The notes: generated by a model not told the origin, from the sequence alone. A stretch of DNA of 64,000 nucleotides from Fibrella rubiginis (GCF_017353185.1 NZ_JAFMYV010000018.1:1-64000); one strand, 5' to 3'; shown: positions 26,686-36,092, numbered from the stretch's first letter. Numbers and translations: made by a program.

Positions 26686-26692
26686 TATTCCT

Positions 26693-28912
26693 TCACTGCC
26701 CATTGCCACTACTTTCCTCTTCCAGCCGCCGCTTTTCTTCTTTTTCACGACGGCGTTGTTCGCGGCGTTCCTGCCGTAACTGCTTGCGGGTTTTCACCGT
26801 GTCGGTCGGCGCAGGTGCATCGGCGGGACGGTCGGCACTGGGGCGGGCAGTGGGAGCCTCCTGAGTTGGTTCGGCGGTGGGCTTATCGTCGTCACGGTTG
26901 CCGTTGAAAAGCTGTTTGAACAGGTCGTCCATGCCATCACCATCGGCCGGGTCAGTACCCAGACTGTCAGCTTCAGCACCGGGAATTGGCGCTACCTGCT
27001 GACGCAGACCTTCGCGCAGACGTACGTCGTAGAAACCATACGCGCCGCTATCAGGCTGAGTAAGACCACGTTTGGCCATAATACGACCAATGATCCTGAA
27101 GTATCCACGCACGTTGCGTACCTGAAGCGATCCGTCGGGCTGGAAATAGGATAGCGCCTTTTTGGGGCTGGGAATGACAAATGCCAGGAAAATGCTTTCG
27201 CCCAGATTCAGTTCGGCGGGGGTTTTGTCGAAATAATAACGGGCTGCTTCACCAATACCATAAACGTTTCTGCCCCATTCGATGATGTTGAGGTATACCT
27301 CATACATACGCTCTTTGGGTACAAGCCGCCCGTTTTCAATCAGCCACACGATCAGGATTTCTTCGACCTTGCGCGACAGTGTTTTGTTGCGGTTCAGGAA
27401 CACGTTCTTCACCAATTGCATCGACACCGTGCTCGCCCCGCGCTTGAATGCGCCAGCCTTATAGTTGGTAGCAATAGACACGCGAAACGCCTTTTCATTA
27501 AAGCCTTTATGCGTGAAAAAATTGTAATCTTCCGAGGTGAGGACCGCGTTGCGCAGATCGGGTGCGATGTAATCGAGGGGGGTATAGTCGGGATTGTTGC
27601 TGCCTACCGAGATGTCCCGCACGGGTTTATCTTTCTCGTAGGGCGTGTAGACGAAGGGCCGGTTAATCTGCGTGAAGTCAGTGCGGCCCATGCGTAGAAT
27701 CTTAAACCCATTGGAGGTCAGCCCCGAATTGAATTTCACCGAATCGGGCAATGCCGTGTCGAAATTGAAGGTGAGGTCATATCGTAGTTTACCCGCTACC
27801 TTGATGCCATCCAGCGAGGCAAATAAACCCGTGGGGAATGAGTTGAACAGCGCCTGCGCGTCGAGGTTATCGGTATGCAGTTGCACATCAATCACTTTGC
27901 CGGTGCCAGCTTTGGTATTGGGCAGGGTATACTTCACAAACGGACGGGCTTTTACCTCGCCCAGATACAGGGTCGAGCTACTATCAATGCCCACATAATT
28001 TTCGCCCACAAACAGGTTGGCGTCCATAGCCGCCCGGCGAACGATCACATCAGACGGCGACAGGGCGGGGTGGTTCAGGCGCAGGTTACGCACCGACCCC
28101 GCCCCTTCCAGCCGGAATTCGCCCCCCGACCGGTCAACGTCGCGTAGTTCGGCGTGCAACGTATCGGCCTGTGCTTTCAGTTTAAAACGCTTCTCCAGAT
28201 AACTGACTTCCAGCGGCTTACCATCAGCGTAAAGATTCAAATTATATTCTTTGTCTGACGGCGACGCTGTGCCCGCCACATGCCACATGGCTTCATTGCG
28301 ATTCAGCCGGATAGTCGACGATACTTGTTCATTATCAATCTTGAACACGTCGGCCAGAAGCGTGATCTGATTGTCGTTATCGATCAGCCGCAGGTCGAGA
28401 TTCTGCACGTCGAGGTCATCAGGAATCTTGGTCAGCAGGTTGTTAATCAGTTTCTCGGCTACGTCCGACAGGTCCGTGCGGCGGTCTGTACGGGTAGAGT
28501 CCGTGCGGCGGCGTTTAAGAATCGTGTCGAGATTGGTAAGTGAGTCGCGTTTCACCACCTGCACAAAACCATCGCGCAAGGTCAGGTTAGACAGGGCCAC
28601 GTTGCCAAGTATCAGGGGCCATATACGTACGCCAACAGATACATTGTTGAGCCGCACCAGACTATCGCGATCCTGCGGCACGACCGATATATTGGTGAGG
28701 GCCAGTTCGGTGAGGCCGGTAAATTTGACTGAGCCAATACCCACCGTAAGGGCATAGTCGCGTTTGGCCTTTTTCACGGCCTTATCGAGCACGAGGGTAA
28801 GTAATCGTTCGCGTTGTGAATACGCGACACTGGCCCCAATGGCACCAAGCAGCGCCAGGGTCAGTAGCGTCCAGCCCGTATAGCGCAGGACCTTGCGTTT
28901 GTTAATTGGCAT
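26693..28912 (-). CDS. GT51 transglycosylase with large periplasmic domain
   Basis: 739 residues. One N-terminal membrane helix (about 10-30), then an approximately 400-residue region resembling AsmA-like periplasmic domains (repeated 'SNLTLRDGFVQV'-type strands), then a GT51 domain: EDYNFFTHKGFN (about 455-466, catalytic Glu), RGASTVSMQLVKN (about 483-495) and RMYEVYLNIIEWG (about 525-537). It polymerises lipid II glycan strands but lacks a transpeptidase domain. The C-terminal tail is disordered: acidic/Pro-rich, then Lys/Arg/Glu-rich. The domain order with an AsmA-like spacer is unlike classical MtgA, which is only about 240 residues. Confidence 0.88.
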   Translation of the reverse strand: MPINKRKVLRYTGWTLLTLALLGAIGASVAYSQRERLLTLVLDKAVKKAKRDYALTVGIGSVKFTGLTELALTNISVVPQDRDSLVRLNNVSVGVRIWPLILGNVALSNLTLRDGFVQVVKRDSLTNLDTILKRRRTDSTRTDRRTDLSDVAEKLINNLLTKIPDDLDVQNLDLRLIDNDNQITLLADVFKIDNEQVSSTIRLNRNEAMWHVAGTASPSDKEYNLNLYADGKPLEVSYLEKRFKLKAQADTLHAELRDVDRSGGEFRLEGAGSVRNLRLNHPALSPSDVIVRRAAMDANLFVGENYVGIDSSSTLYLGEVKARPFVKYTLPNTKAGTGKVIDVQLHTDNLDAQALFNSFPTGLFASLDGIKVAGKLRYDLTFNFDTALPDSVKFNSGLTSNGFKILRMGRTDFTQINRPFVYTPYEKDKPVRDISVGSNNPDYTPLDYIAPDLRNAVLTSEDYNFFTHKGFNEKAFRVSIATNYKAGAFKRGASTVSMQLVKNVFLNRNKTLSRKVEEILIVWLIENGRLVPKERMYEVYLNIIEWGRNVYGIGEAARYYFDKTPAELNLGESIFLAFVIPSPKKALSYFQPDGSLQVRNVRGYFRIIGRIMAKRGLTQPDSGAYGFYDVRLREGLRQQVAPIPGAEADSLGTDPADGDGMDDLFKQLFNGNRDDDKPTAEPTQEAPTARPSADRPADAPAPTDTVKTRKQLRQERREQRRREKEEKRRLEEESSGNGQ

Positions 28913-29054
28913 TGTGTGACTTACTAAGCGGGCAAAAATACGGATTTCAACAGGGTAACAGGTTTTTTAAGCCGGATTGATTCAAGGGGGAAACAGGTTT
29001 TGGGCAGGATTTCAGGATTTGCATCGGTCCGGATACCTGTTTCTATGTCATCAA

Positions 29055-29097
29055 CAAAAAAGGTATTGTCTGCAGGCGGTCAGCCCCAAACAATACC
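29055..29097 (-). terminator. Terminator after the outer-membrane protein gene
   Basis: On the minus strand GGTATTGT (29097-29090) pairs with ACAATACC (29069-29062) and is followed by TTTTTTG. It lies about 30 bases past the stop of the gene at 29126. Confidence 0.8.
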
Positions 29098-29125
29098 CTC
29101 AAGGCAATCAGTTAGTTATGTAAGT

Positions 29126-30109
29126 TTATCGACCGCCCAGTGGAAACAGATAGCCGACCGATAATTGTCCAACCGTTGGCTTACCCGGCACGTTACCAAA
29201 CTCGGTAACACCGCTGTTATCGCCTAGTGCATAGTAACCGCGTGCTTCAACGGTAAACTTACCCGGCCCCATTGGAAAACCCATGCCGATGCCCAGGGCA
29301 CCACCGTAGCCAAGCGATGTAGTCTGTGCATCAACGGCGTAGGTGCCGTAGGGGCCAACGTTGACGAAGAAGCGCGGACGGCCCTGCTGCCCAAACTGAA
29401 ACTTGACCAGCAACGGAACAACCAAGCTGCTCACCGAGACGTTGTCGGTCTTGAGCGTCCCAGGGTTGAGCACTTTTGTGTAATCCTGGTTGAAGTTGAT
29501 CTCTGGCTGAAACGCAATGCCACCCCGCCCAAAAAGAAACACGATGCCGCCGTGGAAACCGTAAGTTGGGTCAATGCTGATGCCCGTAGGTTGATCAAGC
29601 AACGTATTATAATTACCCCCTGCACGAACGCCAATGTGCATTCTGGCTTCAGAACCAGCGTTTTCTATTCCATAACGATTTGGCGGACGGGTAACCGTTT
29701 CGGTGGTGCTTGCACTGTCGGCTGGCATTACGCCAACATCGGTGGGTTTAGCATTCCTGCCCCTGCGGTTTCGCCGGTCGTTTTTTCCCGCCGACGTTTC
29801 AATGGTAGCGGGCTTGGCCTTTACGCCATGTAATTCATCATACATCTCCTGCTTTTTGACCGGGTCCATTGGCTCATTGGTGGCCGCCGTGCTGGGAAAT
29901 TCAATGGGGGCAGTGGTGGTCGACTGGTAGCGAGTCAGGGTGGTTGACTGCGGTTTGGCAGGTGTTTTTTTAACGGTAGTGGTCGTGGACTTGCGGGTAG
30001 TAGTAGCCGACTTGGTGGTAGCCGACTTCTTTTTAGCCGACGTTTTCTGCTGGGCATAACCCATCGTGATCGTAAAAAGCAATGCCAGGGCGACGAAGAG
30101 TGCTCTCAT
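29126..30109 (-). CDS. PorT-like outer-membrane beta-barrel protein
   Basis: 327 residues. The signal peptide (MRALFVALALLFTITMGYA) is followed by a Lys/Ser/Thr-rich low-complexity region (about 20-75) and a basic linker RRNRRGRNAK (about 112-121). The second half is an outer-membrane barrel starting 'MHIGVRAGGNYNTLL' and ending VGYLFPLGGR. The pattern suits the porin-family/PorT-like barrels of Bacteroidota. The long Lys/Thr-rich stretch between signal and barrel would lie in the periplasm and may contact peptidoglycan (inference). It is divergent from the SDR gene, with a CAACTTTG box (30143-30136, minus) that could be its promoter. Confidence 0.78.
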   Translation of the reverse strand: MRALFVALALLFTITMGYAQQKTSAKKKSATTKSATTTRKSTTTTVKKTPAKPQSTTLTRYQSTTTAPIEFPSTAATNEPMDPVKKQEMYDELHGVKAKPATIETSAGKNDRRNRRGRNAKPTDVGVMPADSASTTETVTRPPNRYGIENAGSEARMHIGVRAGGNYNTLLDQPTGISIDPTYGFHGGIVFLFGRGGIAFQPEINFNQDYTKVLNPGTLKTDNVSVSSLVVPLLVKFQFGQQGRPRFFVNVGPYGTYAVDAQTTSLGYGGALGIGMGFPMGPGKFTVEARGYYALGDNSGVTEFGNVPGKPTVGQLSVGYLFPLGGR

Positions 30110-30279
30110 ATGTCGATGTGGGTTTTTAGTTGAAACAAAGTTGTCCTATTCCGTCAGGAGTTACTACGTGATTTGAGGAAACGGCCTAAAATAACAGAAT
30201 CAACGAGCAGCAATTCGTGCAAAAGTTTAAACAAGCTTCGCGCTAAGTGATTTAGTTAAGATAAAGCAAATCTCACTAT

Positions 30280-30993
30280 ATGACGACTGAACATCCAAAA
30301 ACGGCTTTTATAACGGGTGCAAATAAGGGCATTGGCTTTGAAGTGGCCCGTCAGTTGGCTAAACGTGGTTTCGCCGTTTTTATTGGTGCACGCGACGTAG
30401 CCAAAGGCCGTGCTGCTTCCCAATCGCTCTGCGAAGAAGGCTACGAATCCACGTTCATTGCCCTCGATGTGACCGATCCGGTGAGCATCAAACAGGCGGT
30501 AGGTACGTTTTCGCAAAAAGCCAGCCACCTCGACGTACTCGTTAACAACGCGGCAATTCTGGAAGACCACGGCGAAAACATCATGAAGCTAAATCCAGAA
30601 ATGCTGGACAGAACATTGAAAACCAACGTAACAGGTGCAATTATGGTAACGCAGGATTTCTTGCCTTACCTACAACAGAGCGAGCGTGGCGCCCGCATCG
30701 TGAATGTGTCGAGCGAGGCTGGCGCATTGTCATCAATGGCCACCTACGCCCCTGCCTACAGTATTTCTAAAACAGCCCTCAACGCGGTTACACGTCAGTT
30801 TGCGGCGGCACTCACCAGTCCGCGCATTGCCGTCAATTCTGTTTGTCCCGGCTGGGTTCGCACCGACATGGGTGGTCCTGGTGCCTCGCGCTCCGTAGAA
30901 CAGGGTGCCGAAACCATCGTCTGGCTCGCTACCGACGCCCCCGCCACCGAAACCGGCAAGTTTTGGCAGGACAAGAAAGAGATAGGGTGGTGA
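30280..30993 (+). CDS. SDR family oxidoreductase
   Basis: 237 residues. TGANKGIGFEVARQL (about 11-25) is the Rossmann nucleotide-binding motif, NNAAI (about 88-92) the structural NNAG-like motif, and YSISKTALN (about 161-169) the catalytic Tyr-x-x-x-Lys, with Ser at about 144. The sequence resembles carbonyl-reductase-like classical SDRs. It reduces a carbonyl with NAD(P)H in the cytoplasm; substrate unknown. Palindrome P5 follows the stop within a few bases. Confidence 0.92.
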   Translation: MTTEHPKTAFITGANKGIGFEVARQLAKRGFAVFIGARDVAKGRAASQSLCEEGYESTFIALDVTDPVSIKQAVGTFSQKASHLDVLVNNAAILEDHGENIMKLNPEMLDRTLKTNVTGAIMVTQDFLPYLQQSERGARIVNVSSEAGALSSMATYAPAYSISKTALNAVTRQFAAALTSPRIAVNSVCPGWVRTDMGGPGASRSVEQGAETIVWLATDAPATETGKFWQDKKEIGW

Positions 30994-30997
30994 AGGA

Positions 30998-31125
30998 ATT
31001 TACGAGCGGTCCGCCGCCGCGGTTACAAGGTACGAATTACGATTTTTGCTGACGCCAGCGTACTGACGCGTCAGCAAAAATCGTAATTCGTACCTTGTGA
31101 CCGCGGCGGCGGACCGCTCGTAAAT
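30998..31125. repeat. Long intergenic palindrome P5 (58-bp arms)
   Basis: Arms 30998-31055 and 31068-31125 pair with one mismatch around a 12-nt loop. The outer part carries a GC-rich word (CCGCGGCGGCGGACCGC), the middle part heptamers (ATTACGA-like), and the loop-proximal end is TTTTTGCTGACGC as in P3. It fills the gap between the SDR and TauE/SafE genes. Confidence 0.96.
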
Positions 31126-31131
31126 CATAAC

Positions 31132-31854
31132 ATGTCTCACCTTCTCCTTCCCGTTCTATTTGTGGTTGGCCTGATCTATGCTTCAGTGGGGCATGGTGGG
31201 GCTAGTGGCTACATTGTAGCCATGACGCTGCTGGGCGTGGCACCCGAACAGATAAAGCCAACGGCCTTGCTGCTCAACCTGTTCGTGTCGTCGGTGGCGT
31301 TTTTTCAGTACTACCGGGCGGGGCATTTCCGTTGGGCTACATTCTGGCCGTTTGCCATCAGCAGTGTGCCCCTGGCCTTTGTGGGTGCCCGCCTCCCCCT
31401 CTCCGACACACTTTATAAACAACTGCTGGCTGGCTGTCTGCTGCTGCTGATCGTGCGCCTGATCTGGTCAACAAAAGCCAACGAAGAAGCACAAAAGCCA
31501 ATTCCGCCCGCCGTGGGCTTGCTGGTGGGTGGCGCGGTGGGGCTACTGTCGGGTATGCTGGGCATTGGTGGGGGCATCATCCTCAGCCCGTTGCTACTCA
31601 TTTTCAACTGGGCCACCATTCGGCAAACGGCTGCCACCTCGGCCCTGTTCATCTTCGTCAACTCGGTGTCGGGCCTGGTGGGGCTACTTACCAAAGGTTA
31701 CAGCCCCGCCCCGGAACAATATACCTGGATTGCGGCGGCGTTTGCGGGCGGACTCGTGGGCGGATACCTGGGCAGCCACCGATTTAGCGTGCCACTTTTG
31801 CGGTATGTGCTGGCCCTGGGCGTGGCCGTGGCTTGCGTGAAGCTGCTGATCTGA
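31132..31854 (+). CDS. TauE/SafE family sulfite exporter-like protein
   Basis: 240 residues with about seven to eight membrane helices in two related halves; each half has the family's glycine-rich turn, 'GLIYASVGHGGASGYIVA' (about 13-30) and 'LLSGMLGIGGGIILSPLL' (about 137-154). The family exports sulfur-containing organic acids or sulfite. No sulfur-metabolism gene is adjacent, so the substrate is open. The start is 7 bases after palindrome P5. Confidence 0.9.
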   Translation: MSHLLLPVLFVVGLIYASVGHGGASGYIVAMTLLGVAPEQIKPTALLLNLFVSSVAFFQYYRAGHFRWATFWPFAISSVPLAFVGARLPLSDTLYKQLLAGCLLLLIVRLIWSTKANEEAQKPIPPAVGLLVGGAVGLLSGMLGIGGGIILSPLLLIFNWATIRQTAATSALFIFVNSVSGLVGLLTKGYSPAPEQYTWIAAAFAGGLVGGYLGSHRFSVPLLRYVLALGVAVACVKLLI

Positions 31855-31952
31855 GCTACGGTCTGCCACCCACAAACGGGGGAACTAAAGGCCCAACGAT
31901 GGGTTTATGGCAATGAATCGAATACTAAAAACGACATAAACAAAGTACGATT

Positions 31953-32291
31953 ATGGCAGCAGGAACACATGCAATTGAAGCCACTGACGCGAACTTCAAC
32001 GACCTCATCAACTCAGACATTCCCGTACTGGTTGACTTCTGGGCGGAGTGGTGCGGCCCCTGTAAAATGATTGGCCCCGTAGTGGAGCAATTGGCCGCTG
32101 AATATGAAGGTCAGGCCGTTGTTGCCAAAATGGATGTTGACCAGAACTCACAGGTGCCCGGTCAGTTCGGCATCCGTAGCATCCCAACGTTGATGGTCTT
32201 CAAAAATGGCCAGATGGTTGATAAAGTAATCGGCGCCGTACCTAAATCGGTGCTCGAGCAAAAATTGAAAGCCCAGCTTGTGCAAGCATAA
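31953..32291 (+). CDS. trxA: Thioredoxin
   Basis: 112 residues with WCGPCK at about 31-36 (redox cysteines 32/35 region), preceded by PVLVDFWAEW and followed by the cis-proline IRSIPTLMVF (about 70-79). No signal peptide, so cytoplasmic. It reduces protein disulfides using thioredoxin reductase, which is not encoded here. It ends where palindrome P6 begins. Confidence 0.96.
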   Translation: MAAGTHAIEATDANFNDLINSDIPVLVDFWAEWCGPCKMIGPVVEQLAAEYEGQAVVAKMDVDQNSQVPGQFGIRSIPTLMVFKNGQMVDKVIGAVPKSVLEQKLKAQLVQA

Positions 32292-32303
32292 ACTGAGTTT
32301 ACC

Positions 32304-32381
32304 GTTCAACGTCTAAGGTCCAAAGTTGGCTAGCGCAAGAATACTCATGCGCTAGCCAACTTTGGACCTTAGACGTTGAAC
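32304..32381. repeat. Long intergenic palindrome P6 (34-bp perfect arms)
   Basis: Arms 32304-32337 and 32348-32381 are perfect complements with a 10-nt loop. Units are AACGTCT, AAGGTCC, AAAGTTG; the loop-proximal end is GGCTAGCGC. It lies between the convergent trxA and murF-alr genes, so it could terminate both. Confidence 0.95.
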
Positions 32382-32386
32382 TCACT

Positions 32387-34903
32387 TCAACCCGCCGAAT
32401 AGAACACCCGCTTCACGCGTTCGCTGATGCCCGTCAGCACTTCATACGGGATCGTGTTCATTTGTTGGGCCAACGTAGTCACGGGCAGGTTCGGGCCAAA
32501 AATCTCCACGCGGTCGCCTTCGGCGGCGGATGCCCCGGTTACGTCGATCATGGTCATGTCCATGCAGACGTTACCCACCGTGGGACACAGTACCCCGTTC
32601 ACCCACACCTGCCCCATCCCCTTACCCAGCCGCCGGTCGAAACCGTCGGCGTAGCCAATAGCCAGAGTGGCAATGCGGGCATCGTGGTCCAGTTCACCGC
32701 TTCGGCTGTAACCCACAGTTTCACCTGCTTTCACGGTTTTGATCTGGCTGATGGTGGTGCTCAACGTACCTACCGTCCGCACCCGGCTAGCCTCCAGCTG
32801 GCTGCTTTCCACGCCATAGAGGCCAATGCCCACCCGCACCATATCGAGGGTGTATTCGGGGAACCGCACAATGCCCGCCGAGTTGAGCAGGTGACGCACG
32901 GGCCGGTAGCCAAGGCCCGCTTCGAGTACCGCCACTGCCTGCCCGAACACCTCGGCCTGTTGCCGTGAAAAGTCATTGAACCGGGCTTCGTCGGCACCCA
33001 CCAGATGACTAAATACCGTGGCCACGCGCCAGTTGGGATGTTGTTTCAAATAATCAACTACAGCGGGTATCTCTTCCGGCAAAAACCCCAGCCGGTGCAT
33101 GCCCGTATCTATTTTTAAATGGAGGAAAGGGCGAGAGGGAGGAGCGGAGGAAAGAGAGAACGGAGGGAAGGAAGAAGAAGTGGATTTTGTCTCCTGTTCC
33201 TCCGTTCCTCCCTCCCTCCTTTCCTCCCCTTTGCCCATCCACTCCCGCAGCAACGCCATGCTGTAGATTTCCGGCTCTAAGTTGTTGTCGATCAACGTCT
33301 GAAATGTTTCCGGGGCGGGGTTCATCACCATGATCGGGAGCGTGATGCCCTGCTGCCGTAAAAAAACACCTTCATCGGCATAGGCCACGGCCAGGTAATC
33401 GATGCGGTGAAACTGGAGCAGCCGGGCCACTTCAGCGCTACCACTACCATAGGCAAAGGCCTTCACCATCACCATCAGCCGCGTTTGCGAACCCACTTTT
33501 TCGCGGTAATAATTCAGGTTGTGCGTCAACGCGTCGAGGTCGATATGGAGCACCGTGCCATGTACTTTTTCCTGCAGCCGGTTCACGATCCGTTCAAACG
33601 AAAACGCCCGCGCTCCCTTGATGAGCACGACACGCTCCTGGAGCGAATCTGTTGAAAACTGGGCCAGAAAAGCATCGGTATCCGGGTAAAAGCGGGCACC
33701 CTGACCAAAAAAACGAGCGTTTCGACTGATAACGGGACCGATACCTATTACCTGCGACACCCCCTGTTCGGCTAGCAACGTGCCAATGAACGCATAGAGA
33801 TCGGCTTCGTCCTGCCCCGATTGCAACACGTCTGACAAAATCACGGTTTTTGGCAGGCAACTGCTTTGCTGCTTCTGAAAGTCGAGGGCCAGCCGCAACC
33901 CCGCCACATCGTTGTTATACGAATCGTCGATGAGTACGCAGCGGTTGATACCCTGCTTCAGTTCCAGCCGCATCTGTACGGGACGCAGCCGGGCCACCCG
34001 TTGGTTTAGGTCGTCGACAGCTACGTCTTTGAGTGACAGCAACGTAAGCAGCGCGTGGGTCAGGTTTTCTACGGAGGCCGCGTCGGTGAAGGGGGTTTGA
34101 ATCGTCCATTCCCGGCTATCGGCCCGGCGTGTAAGCGTGAGTTGGTCACCCCGTAGTGTTGTCCAGAAGGCGGCTTCCGCATGTCCCTCCGCCGACCAGC
34201 CAATGTAGTGCGCTGCTGGGTTTACTGCCCGCAACATAATAGCAACCTCGTTGGCGACTACCTCGTTATCAAGGCAGTATACCAGCGTTTGCACCCGCGT
34301 AAACAGCCGTAATTTCTCCGCTACCTTCTGCCGGAGCGTCTTAAAACCCTCGTCGTGGGCCGTGCCGATGTTAGTCAAAATGCCGATGGTTGGCTGGATA
34401 ATGGCCTCCAGGGCGGCCATTTCGTGGGGCCTGGAAATACCGGCCTCAAATACCCCGATGGTGGCCGCTGCCGTAAGCTGCCGCACCGATAAGGGCACCC
34501 CCACCTGCGAATTGTAGCTCTTGGGCGAACGGACTACCACAAAATCAGGCTGGGGAGAACCACCGCCTAGCAGTTGCGCCAGCCACTCTTTCACTATCGT
34601 TTTGCCGTTGCTACCCGTAATACCCACCACCGGAATGCTAAACTGCTGCCGGTGTTTTGCAGCCTCCTGCTGCATGAATGCCAGTACGTTGTCGACGACA
34701 ATAAACTGAGCATCAACGTATTGGTCTGCATCCGCCACGGGTCGGTCTACCACAAACTGCCGGACACCCTGCGCGTAGAGATCACCAATGAACTGATGTC
34801 CATCGTGGTGATCGCCCCGGATAGCGAAAAACACACTTTGGCCAGGCACAAGCACCTGCCGCGAATCAGTAAGCCAGAAGGGATTCAGTTTCTTCATATC
34901 CAC
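32387..34903 (-). CDS. murF-alr: Bifunctional MurF ligase / alanine racemase
   Basis: 838 residues, a fusion known in Bacteroidota. The MurF half (about 1-455) has the ATP site GITGSNGKTIVKEWL (about 94-108) and adds D-Ala-D-Ala to UDP-MurNAc-tripeptide. The Alr half has VMVKAFAYGSG (PLP lysine about 480), HLKIDTGMHRLG (about 598-609) and a C-terminal GYADGFDRR segment with the catalytic tyrosine region; it makes D-alanine. The two steps are consecutive in supply, hence the fusion. Odd: residues about 559-594 are a low-complexity Glu/Arg/Gly then Ser/Pro/Phe stretch encoded by an in-frame palindrome (33121-33228), inserted in the racemase barrel just before HLKIDTGM. The gene overlaps the corA stop by 10 bases. 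Confidence 0.95.
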   Translation of the reverse strand: MDMKKLNPFWLTDSRQVLVPGQSVFFAIRGDHHDGHQFIGDLYAQGVRQFVVDRPVADADQYVDAQFIVVDNVLAFMQQEAAKHRQQFSIPVVGITGSNGKTIVKEWLAQLLGGGSPQPDFVVVRSPKSYNSQVGVPLSVRQLTAAATIGVFEAGISRPHEMAALEAIIQPTIGILTNIGTAHDEGFKTLRQKVAEKLRLFTRVQTLVYCLDNEVVANEVAIMLRAVNPAAHYIGWSAEGHAEAAFWTTLRGDQLTLTRRADSREWTIQTPFTDAASVENLTHALLTLLSLKDVAVDDLNQRVARLRPVQMRLELKQGINRCVLIDDSYNNDVAGLRLALDFQKQQSSCLPKTVILSDVLQSGQDEADLYAFIGTLLAEQGVSQVIGIGPVISRNARFFGQGARFYPDTDAFLAQFSTDSLQERVVLIKGARAFSFERIVNRLQEKVHGTVLHIDLDALTHNLNYYREKVGSQTRLMVMVKAFAYGSGSAEVARLLQFHRIDYLAVAYADEGVFLRQQGITLPIMVMNPAPETFQTLIDNNLEPEIYSMALLREWMGKGEERREGGTEEQETKSTSSSFPPFSLSSAPPSRPFLHLKIDTGMHRLGFLPEEIPAVVDYLKQHPNWRVATVFSHLVGADEARFNDFSRQQAEVFGQAVAVLEAGLGYRPVRHLLNSAGIVRFPEYTLDMVRVGIGLYGVESSQLEASRVRTVGTLSTTISQIKTVKAGETVGYSRSGELDHDARIATLAIGYADGFDRRLGKGMGQVWVNGVLCPTVGNVCMDMTMIDVTGASAAEGDRVEIFGPNLPVTTLAQQMNTIPYEVLTGISERVKRVFYSAG
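33121..33228. repeat. Palindrome P7 inside the murF-alr coding sequence
   Basis: A purine-rich arm at 33121-33150 (GGAGGAAAGGGCGAGAGGGA and on) pairs with a pyrimidine-rich arm at 33199-33227 with a few mismatches. Composition is like P9 between genes. The frame stays open through both arms and the loop. Confidence 0.85.
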
Positions 34904-35988
34904 TTTTGCCGCCGGAAATAGACGACCATGCCAACGAAAATGGCCCCCATCAGACCCAACGCCCAGAAATAACCAGTCCGGGTGTGGAGCTCGGGCATGT
35001 TGTCGAAGTTCATACCGTAGATACCCGCAATGAAGGTCAGCGGCAGAAAAATTGACGACATCACCGTCAGCGTTTTCATCACCGAGTTCATCCGGTTGCT
35101 GGTGCTCGACAGATACACGTCGAGCAGGCCGGGGATGAGTTCACGGTAGGTATCGAGCGTGTCGATGATCTGGTTTATATGGTCGGCGAGGTCGCGGAGA
35201 AAGGGGTCAGTATGGTCTTTGATCAACACTGATTCTTCACGTTGCAGGGCGCTGAGCATGTCGCGCAGGGGCGACACGTAGCGGCGCATGATCGTGATTT
35301 CGCGCTTGAGGGCGTAGAGCATACTCAGCGTTTCGCGCCCGGCCAGTTCCTGCACAATACGATCCTCAACGGCGTCTAATTTCTCCCCAATGTTGTCGAG
35401 CACCACAAAGTAGTTATCCACCACCAGGTCCATCAGCGAATAGAGCAGGTAGTCGGGGCCATTGCGTCGTGTCTTGCCCGCCGAAGCTTTAATACGGGTC
35501 AAAACAGGCGTGAAAATGTCGCCGGTCCGCTCCTCCTGAAACGAAATCAGAAACGTTGGTCCCAGCACGAAACTGACGTGTTCGGCGTCTACCTCATGCT
35601 GCCGGGGGTCGTGGTGCAGCATTTTCATGGTCACGTAAATCACCGGCGAACTAACCCGGTCGTCGTCGTAAAACTCGACTTTGGGTTTCTGCTCGGTGTT
35701 CATCACATCTTCCAGCAACAGCGGGTGCAGCCTGAACTGATGCCCCAGGGTGGCCACCACGTTGGCTTCATGAATACCGTCAACATCGAGCCAGAGTACA
35801 TGCGGCGTTCCGCCGTTGGGCAGTTGGCAGGCGCTCAACTTTCCGGAGTCGTCGACCTGGTAATCGGTTTCGTTATACTCAATCCGCTGAATATGCGTGG
35901 CGTGGTCTATTTCCTGTCCCACATACGTGAGCGTACCCGGCGAAGTGCCGACCTGGGTTTTATACGTTTTATTGCGGCGACGTGACAA
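34894..35988 (-). CDS. corA: CorA family magnesium transporter
   Basis: About 364 residues if translation starts at the TTG at 35988 (MSRRRNKTYKTQVG). The open frame extends to 36066, but the extra 26 residues are encoded by palindrome P8 and look unlike CorA. The large cytoplasmic domain is followed by two C-terminal membrane helices with YGMNF between them, the GMN signature of the Mg2+/Co2+/Ni2+ channel. A PLTFIAGIYGMNFDNMPEL stretch and a basic C-terminal RRQKW tail fit the family. The stop overlaps the murF-alr start, so the two are co-transcribed. Confidence 0.92.
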   Translation of the reverse strand: MSRRRNKTYKTQVGTSPGTLTYVGQEIDHATHIQRIEYNETDYQVDDSGKLSACQLPNGGTPHVLWLDVDGIHEANVVATLGHQFRLHPLLLEDVMNTEQKPKVEFYDDDRVSSPVIYVTMKMLHHDPRQHEVDAEHVSFVLGPTFLISFQEERTGDIFTPVLTRIKASAGKTRRNGPDYLLYSLMDLVVDNYFVVLDNIGEKLDAVEDRIVQELAGRETLSMLYALKREITIMRRYVSPLRDMLSALQREESVLIKDHTDPFLRDLADHINQIIDTLDTYRELIPGLLDVYLSSTSNRMNSVMKTLTVMSSIFLPLTFIAGIYGMNFDNMPELHTRTGYFWALGLMGAIFVGMVVYFRRQKWI

Positions 35989-36000
35989 GGGAAAATTCAG

Positions 36001-36092
36001 GTTTAAGGTTTCATGCCTAACGTTCAATATTGGCTTTCGCAGGTGTACTCCCACGAAAGCCAACATTGAACGTTAGGCATGAAACCTTAAAC
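36001..36092. repeat. Long palindrome P8 upstream of corA (39-bp arms)
   Basis: Arms 36001-36039 and 36054-36092 pair with one mismatch, with a 14-nt loop. It reads as heptamers (TTTAAGG, TTTCATG, CCTAACG, TTCAATA). It covers the region an automatic caller would take as the corA N-terminus, and separates corA from the divergent lipoprotein gene. Confidence 0.94.
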
